Assembly (NCBI GenBank): GCA_900557285.1
Contig: USSJ01000025.1
Location: 1-9,472 of the forward strand
Reading direction: 5' to 3'
DNA length: 9,472 bases
DNA from: an uncultured Clostridia bacterium
Lineage (GTDB): Bacteria > Bacillota > Clostridia > Christensenellales > Borkfalkiaceae
Part shown: one piece after another, positions 5,485 to 9,472 of the stretch
How positions within the stretch are numbered: the stretch's first letter is position 1
Layout: each line of letters opens with the position of its first letter
Program-made: the position numbers and the translations under genes
The notes under the pieces: generated by a model
What the model was told of the DNA's origin: nothing
The model's input: the letters and a program-made list of their open reading frames with translations, nothing else
Database searches by the model: none

Positions 5485-6396
5485 ATGCTTCGTACTCGAG
5501 TCATTACGGGAGCTGTATATTTTGCCGTCATCGTTGCTTTTTTTGCGCTGCGACTGGTCGATGCCCGCCTGTTCGGGATCCTCATCTACGCGTTTTCGCT
5601 GATCGGCACGTATGAAATGGTTCACGCGCTTTCGGGGCCGCACGTCAACGCCCAGGATACCGCTGAACCTCCCATGCCCATGAGCAAATCGCAAAAGTTT
5701 GTCGTCTATGCTTATGCGATCCTGTTTACGCCCTCCTTTTATGTGGCGGATTTTATCCATGAGCGCGCAGGGTTTCGTTGCCTTTTAACGCTGTCGTTCC
5801 TGTTTGCGCTGGTTCTTTTCTGTCTGTTGGTGGTAGATCACAATAATACGGACATCAAGGGTACGGGCGCGGCACTGATGTGCGGCTTTTATCCCACGGC
5901 GATCCTGTCCACGACCATTCTGACCAATGCGCTTCCGCCGCACGGTGCGCCCGCACTCGGATTGTTGCTGATCTTTGTCATATCGCCCGTAACCGACACG
6001 TTTGCGTTTTTTGTGGGAAGCCTCTGCAAAGGCAAAAAGCTATGCCCGACCATCAGTCCGAACAAGACGGTTTCGGGGGCGATCGGCGGGATCGTGTTCG
6101 GCAGTCTTGCGAGCATCCTGCTGTACTGGCTGTACACTTTGGCGACAGGTTATGTCTACGAAGGTGTTTTCAGCGGCTGGGCGGGCACGCCCTGGATCGT
6201 ATTTGCCGTGATCGGGCTCATCTGCTCGTTCATGACAGAGTTCGGCGATCTTGTGGAAAGCGTGATCAAACGCAAATGCGGCATCAAGGATATGGGCAGG
6301 CTCCTTCCCGGACACGGAGGGATTTTAGACCGCATTGACGGAACTTTATTTGCCAGCACGTTCATATATCTTGCATTTATTCTCGCGGTTTTATGA
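5485..6396 (+). CDS. cdsA: phosphatidate cytidylyltransferase (CDP-DAG synthase)
   Basis: CdsA makes CDP-diacylglycerol from phosphatidic acid and CTP, the branch point of phospholipid synthesis, in the inner membrane. The 303-residue protein has several hydrophobic segments (about 5-47, 72-90, 98-118, 158-180, 195-220, 235-250 and 286-303). The family signature is complete at S259-D285: SVIKRKCGIKD, then LLPGHGGILDRID. SPNKTVSGAIGG (191-202), DTFAFFVG (171-178) and EFGDLVES (252-259) supply further conserved and likely metal-binding acidic residues. A polar, proline-rich loop at 51-69 lies between the first hydrophobic segments. AGGAGG (5471-5476) lies eight bases before the ATG, inside the end of uppS; the stop-to-start gap is three bases, so the two are translationally linked. 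A terminator follows. Confidence 0.96.
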   Translation: MLRTRVITGAVYFAVIVAFFALRLVDARLFGILIYAFSLIGTYEMVHALSGPHVNAQDTAEPPMPMSKSQKFVVYAYAILFTPSFYVADFIHERAGFRCLLTLSFLFALVLFCLLVVDHNNTDIKGTGAALMCGFYPTAILSTTILTNALPPHGAPALGLLLIFVISPVTDTFAFFVGSLCKGKKLCPTISPNKTVSGAIGGIVFGSLASILLYWLYTLATGYVYEGVFSGWAGTPWIVFAVIGLICSFMTEFGDLVESVIKRKCGIKDMGRLLPGHGGILDRIDGTLFASTFIYLAFILAVL

Positions 6397-6421
6397 GTGT
6401 GAGGCTTTGAAAAGAAAAATG

Positions 6422-6460
6422 CGGAGCGGTGCTGACGGCACCGCTCCGATTGTGTTTTAT
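6422..6460 (+). terminator. intrinsic terminator after cdsA
   Basis: CGGAGCGGTGC (6422-6432) pairs perfectly with GCACCGCTCCG (6438-6448) around a TGACG loop, followed by ATTGTGTTTTAT. It would end the pyrH-cdsA transcript. In the remaining 86 bases before dxr I see only weak promoter options (for example TTTCGC 6483-6488 with TAAAAA 6505-6510) and a small TCGGAA/TTCCGA dyad at 6460-6473. Confidence 0.8.
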
Positions 6461-6546
6461 CGGAAAATTCCGAAAAATCGGGTTTCGCTTAAATCCGATC
6501 GGCATAAAAAATTTTTCACGGCATATATTGAACGGAAGGGAAACGT

Positions 6547-7677
6547 ATGAAAAGGATCTCCATCATCGGGAGCACCGGCTCGATCGGCAGACAGGCAATC
6601 GAAGTCTGCAGGCGGTACCCGGAACGCTTTCAGATCGTCGCTTTGGCGGCAAATACAGGCGGAACGCTCTTTGAACAGCAGATAGGGCAGAATCGGCCGG
6701 AATTTGCGGCTCTGCGCGCGGAGCGGAATATAAACGTGCCGCAAGGGACGCGCTTTTCCTGCGGGGAAAAGGCGTTCGAGGAGGCCTGTTCCTATGAAAA
6801 TGCGGATATAGTGCTCATTGCGGTAACGGGCTTTGCGGGGCTGAAAGCGGCGCTTTCGGCGCTTTCTGCAGGGAAAGATATTGCGCTTGCAAACAAGGAA
6901 AGCCTGGTCGTGGGTGGACATCTGGTCATGCCGCTGGCGGAGCGGAAGGGGCTTCGCATCCTCCCCGTAGACAGCGAACATTCTGCGATCTGGCAGTGTC
7001 TGAACTTTGACAGAAAAGCGCCGTTCCGAAAAATATTGCTGACGGCAAGCGGCGGGGCGCTGCGCGATGTTCCCATGGAAAAACTCGGACAGGTAACGGC
7101 AAAAGACGCTCTGGCGCATCCGAATTGGAAAATGGGCCCGAAGATCACGATCGACTGCGCGACGATGCTCAACAAGGGCTTTGAGGTGATGGAAGCGATG
7201 CACCTGTACGGGGCGGCGCTTTCTCAAATCGAGGTGCTTGTGCACAGGGAGAGCATCGTGCATTCGATGGTGGAGTTTGCGGACGGCGCAGTGCTGGCGC
7301 AGATGGCGATGCCTTCGATGGAATTGCCGATCCAGCTGGCGCTGACGTATCCGGAACGACTGGATTGCGGATTGCCGTCGGTGGATTTTTTCAAGGCGGG
7401 ATCGCTGCATTTTGAAAGAGTGGACGAAAAGCGCTATCCTTGTTTTGTGTTGGCGTTACAATGCGCGGAAAAAGGCGGGACGTATCCCTGTATTTTGAAC
7501 GCGGCGGGAGAAGTGGCGGTATCCGCTTTTTTAAACGGGCAAATAAAATACACGCAAATTGCAGACATTATAGAAGACGTGCTTGCGGCGGAGATCGGAG
7601 GCAGTGCGGAAAGTTACGGCGCGCTGGAAGAAACGGATCGCAGGACGCGTGCCTGTGCGCGGCTGAAAATCGGCTGA
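6547..7677 (+). CDS. dxr: 1-deoxy-D-xylulose 5-phosphate reductoisomerase
   Basis: Dxr (IspC) converts DXP to 2-C-methyl-D-erythritol 4-phosphate with NADPH, the committed step of the MEP isoprenoid pathway and the target of fosmidomycin. The 376 residues carry the nucleotide-binding GSTGSIG (8-14), LANKESLVVGG (114-124), the metal-binding VDSEHSAI (141-148, with D142 and E144), TASGGALRD (166-174), the substrate-loop region HPNWKMGPKITIDCATMLNKG (191-211) and E213. The C-terminal helical domain is complete. AAGGG (6536-6540) lies six bases before the ATG. It supplies the isoprenoid precursors used by UppS and is followed after 30 bases by rseP, the usual order in Firmicutes. Its separation from cdsA by a terminator suggests its own or read-through transcription. 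Confidence 0.97.
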   Translation: MKRISIIGSTGSIGRQAIEVCRRYPERFQIVALAANTGGTLFEQQIGQNRPEFAALRAERNINVPQGTRFSCGEKAFEEACSYENADIVLIAVTGFAGLKAALSALSAGKDIALANKESLVVGGHLVMPLAERKGLRILPVDSEHSAIWQCLNFDRKAPFRKILLTASGGALRDVPMEKLGQVTAKDALAHPNWKMGPKITIDCATMLNKGFEVMEAMHLYGAALSQIEVLVHRESIVHSMVEFADGAVLAQMAMPSMELPIQLALTYPERLDCGLPSVDFFKAGSLHFERVDEKRYPCFVLALQCAEKGGTYPCILNAAGEVAVSAFLNGQIKYTQIADIIEDVLAAEIGGSAESYGALEETDRRTRACARLKIG

Positions 7678-7707
7678 GCATGGGAGAAATCAGGAAAGGG
7701 GAGACGT

Positions 7708-8853
7708 ATGGCGCTCAATCTTCTCGCATTTTCGGATGTAATGAAAACGATCGGTTCGGTGCTGTTGGCAATACTCATATTGCTGGCGATGATCACGGTA
7801 CACGAATTCGGGCATTACATTGCGGGAAAAATATTCAAATTTAAAATCAACGAATTTGCGATCGGGTTCGGGCCCGCTCTCTACAAACGCACGAAAAAGA
7901 ACGGAGAAGTGTTTTCGGTGCGCGCATTGCCGCTGGGCGGCTATTGCGCGTTTGAGGGCGAGGACGAGGAAAATTCCCATCCGGACGCATTCAACAACAA
8001 AAAGCCCTGGCAGAGGATCATCGTATTGTTTGCGGGCGCGTTCATGAACTATCTGCTCGCCTTGCTTTTGATCATTACTTCGTTTTTTGCGTACGGACAG
8101 CTGCTTTTAATGACCTATCGCGTGGATGCTTCGGAGTACACGCAAAACGGGATCGCCGTGGCGGGGTATTCTTTTCAGGACGAGGATGTGATCATCCGAT
8201 GCGAGGGAAAGGGCATCTATCTGACGAGCGATCTCATGGAAGTGCTGGAAGGGAAAAAGGAAGGGGATCTCGTAACGTTTCTCGTTTCGCGGAAAGGGGA
8301 AACGGGAAGGAGCGAGCAGGAGATCAAAGTCATGCTCCGCCGCGACGCGGATTTTAAAAACTTGACGGATACGGGCGCTTTGTGGGATTCTTTGGGGATC
8401 GCGCGCCAATATGCGGAAGACGGCGAAACATATATCCATATGGTTGCGTCGGCTTCCTACAAAGGGTTCGGATTTTTTGAGACCATCGGCCGATCGTTTA
8501 CCTATTCTTTCCAGATCGGCGGCACGATCTTTAAGGTGTTGGGACAGTTGTTTACGGGCGATTTGGGGCTTTCGGCGTTCGGCGGGCCGGTAACGACCAT
8601 CAAACTGGCTTCGCAGATCGCGTCGCAGAGTTTTCAGCAGTTTTTGGAGATCGCGGCGTTTATCGGCGTGAACCTTGCGGTGTTCAATTTATTGCCGATC
8701 CCCGCGCTGGACGGCTCCAAAATTGTATTTACCCTCATTGAATGGGTGCGAGGGAAGCCGATCAACCGAAAAGTGGAAGCGATCATTCACGCGGCAGGGT
8801 TTATTCTTCTCATCGGTTTTGCGATTTTAGTGGATATTTTACAGTTGTTTTAG
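7708..8853 (+). CDS. rseP: RseP/RasP site-2 intramembrane metalloprotease
   Basis: Site-2 proteases cut transmembrane segments of anti-sigma factors and leftover signal peptides during envelope-stress signalling. The zinc site is complete: HEFGH (32-36) in the first membrane segment and NLLPIPALDG (327-336) with D335 in a late one. GFGP (53-56) and LPLGGY (74-79) are also typical. Hydrophobic segments lie at about 14-31, 104-128, 312-330 and 358-380. Residues about 135-215 occupy the place of the PDZ domain but are poorly recognisable; the LSAFGGPVTTIK block (288-299) corresponds to the usual LSGPVGI-like motif. At 381 residues it is near the low end of the normal range. GGGGAG (7698-7703) lies four bases before the ATG. 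The substrate here is unknown; no anti-sigma factor gene is visible in the window. Confidence 0.95.
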   Translation: MALNLLAFSDVMKTIGSVLLAILILLAMITVHEFGHYIAGKIFKFKINEFAIGFGPALYKRTKKNGEVFSVRALPLGGYCAFEGEDEENSHPDAFNNKKPWQRIIVLFAGAFMNYLLALLLIITSFFAYGQLLLMTYRVDASEYTQNGIAVAGYSFQDEDVIIRCEGKGIYLTSDLMEVLEGKKEGDLVTFLVSRKGETGRSEQEIKVMLRRDADFKNLTDTGALWDSLGIARQYAEDGETYIHMVASASYKGFGFFETIGRSFTYSFQIGGTIFKVLGQLFTGDLGLSAFGGPVTTIKLASQIASQSFQQFLEIAAFIGVNLAVFNLLPIPALDGSKIVFTLIEWVRGKPINRKVEAIIHAAGFILLIGFAILVDILQLF

Positions 8854-8855
8854 GT

Positions 8856-9461
8856 ATGAAACAGTATAAAGAAGAAGTACGCAGACACTATGATCTTTTA
8901 ATTGATGAAGGTAACGATCCCGTAGACGATTCGGAAGAATTGCGCAGGTATATGGATGGTTGGGACGGTCAAATTTTCATGGAAGAATTGAACCCGAACA
9001 GCAATGCGGATATTCTTGAAATTGGAGTGGGTAGCGGAAGGCTTGCTGTCAGGGTTGCGCAACAATGCAGAGCTTTTACAGGCATCGACCTTTCACCAAA
9101 AACAATTGTCCGTGCAAGGGAGAATTTAAAGAATTTTTCCAATGTAACTTTAATTTGTGCGGATTTTTTGGAATATGCTTTTATTGAAAAATTTGATTTG
9201 GTTTATTCTTCTTTGACGTTTCTTCATATTTATGAAAAAGAGAAAGCCGTTCGTAAAATTGCGGCAATTTTAAAAGATAAAGGAAGATTGGTACTTTCGC
9301 TGGACAAAGGCAGAAAAGAAATTCTGGATTTTGGTTCTCGCTGTCTTCGCGTGTATCCTGATTCTCCTGCTGAGATTGGAGAATATGCGGCGAAAGCAGG
9401 ATTAGAACTTCTTAAACAGGTAGAAACAGAGCGTGCGTATATCGTCTCATTTAAAAAATAA
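8856..9461 (+). CDS. class I SAM-dependent methyltransferase, substrate unknown
   Basis: This 201-residue protein has the class I methyltransferase fold: motif I ILEIGVGSGRLA (53-64), the acidic residue after strand 2 in FTGIDLS (74-80, D78), ADFLEY (102-107) and FDLVYSSLTFLHI (113-125). The N-terminus (HYDLLIDEGNDPVDD, then RRYMDGWDGQIF) resembles a family of small uncharacterised Firmicutes methyltransferases. I cannot name the substrate. The start at 8856 lies two bases after the rseP stop; only AGG at 8852-8854 precedes it, so translation probably depends on coupling. An in-frame ATG at 8742 inside rseP would add 38 residues without family character. Base use differs sharply from the neighbours: 9181-9240 has 13 G/C in 60, against 36 in 60 at 8581-8640 in rseP. 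Many Firmicutes carry ispG in this slot, so the gene is probably a later insertion. It ends 11 bases before the window edge. Confidence 0.85.
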   Translation: MKQYKEEVRRHYDLLIDEGNDPVDDSEELRRYMDGWDGQIFMEELNPNSNADILEIGVGSGRLAVRVAQQCRAFTGIDLSPKTIVRARENLKNFSNVTLICADFLEYAFIEKFDLVYSSLTFLHIYEKEKAVRKIAAILKDKGRLVLSLDKGRKEILDFGSRCLRVYPDSPAEIGEYAAKAGLELLKQVETERAYIVSFKK

Positions 9462-9472
9462 TAATAAGCGAC

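Noticed and set aside
6521..6530. TATATT as the -10 of a dxr promoter
   Set aside because: Transcription would start about ten bases before the ATG, inside the ribosome binding site, and no -35 fits.
1..9472. CRISPR array, tRNA or rRNA genes, insertion sequence or prophage genes
   Set aside because: I saw no regularly spaced repeats, no tRNA-like cloverleaf with a TTCGANTC arm, no rRNA blocks and no transposase or integrase motifs.

Overview
The window looks like a chromosomal housekeeping segment of a Bacillota (Firmicutes) bacterium, most likely in Clostridia. The evidence is the gene order rpsB-tsf-pyrH-frr-uppS-cdsA-dxr-rseP, a YrzB-like DUF1292 gene directly after ruvX, strong GGAGG-type ribosome binding sites on most genes and moderate G+C. 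A finer placement (for example Christensenellales) would be a guess. All ten convincing genes are on the + strand.

Layout. Bases 1-632 hold no convincing gene. They contain a consensus DnaA box, an extended -10 promoter and three strong hairpins in a row, the last of them terminator-like; together these suggest an unassigned small structured RNA at about 135-285. A second extended -10 promoter (589-597) drives ruvX and the DUF1292 gene, which overlap by ATGA and are followed by an intrinsic terminator. A 30-base perfect palindrome then overlaps the -35 of the promoter for rpsB-tsf, which end in a terminator. pyrH, frr, uppS and cdsA follow and end in a third terminator. dxr, rseP and a small AT-rich SAM-dependent methyltransferase close the window.

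How the genes work together. rpsB, tsf and frr supply ribosomal protein S2, the EF-Tu exchange factor and the ribosome recycling factor. pyrH makes UDP for RNA and cell-wall precursors. dxr starts the MEP isoprenoid pathway, whose products UppS turns into the undecaprenyl carrier for envelope polymers. CdsA makes CDP-diacylglycerol for phospholipids. RseP cuts membrane proteins in envelope-stress signalling. RuvX is a 16S rRNA-processing / Holliday-junction nuclease-fold protein.

Most of the window is ordinary. The points most worth a second look are the structured RNA candidate next to a DnaA box, a dnaX-like slippery site that would fuse RuvX to the Cys/His-rich DUF1292 protein, the palindrome on the rpsB promoter, and the compositionally different methyltransferase in the slot after rseP.
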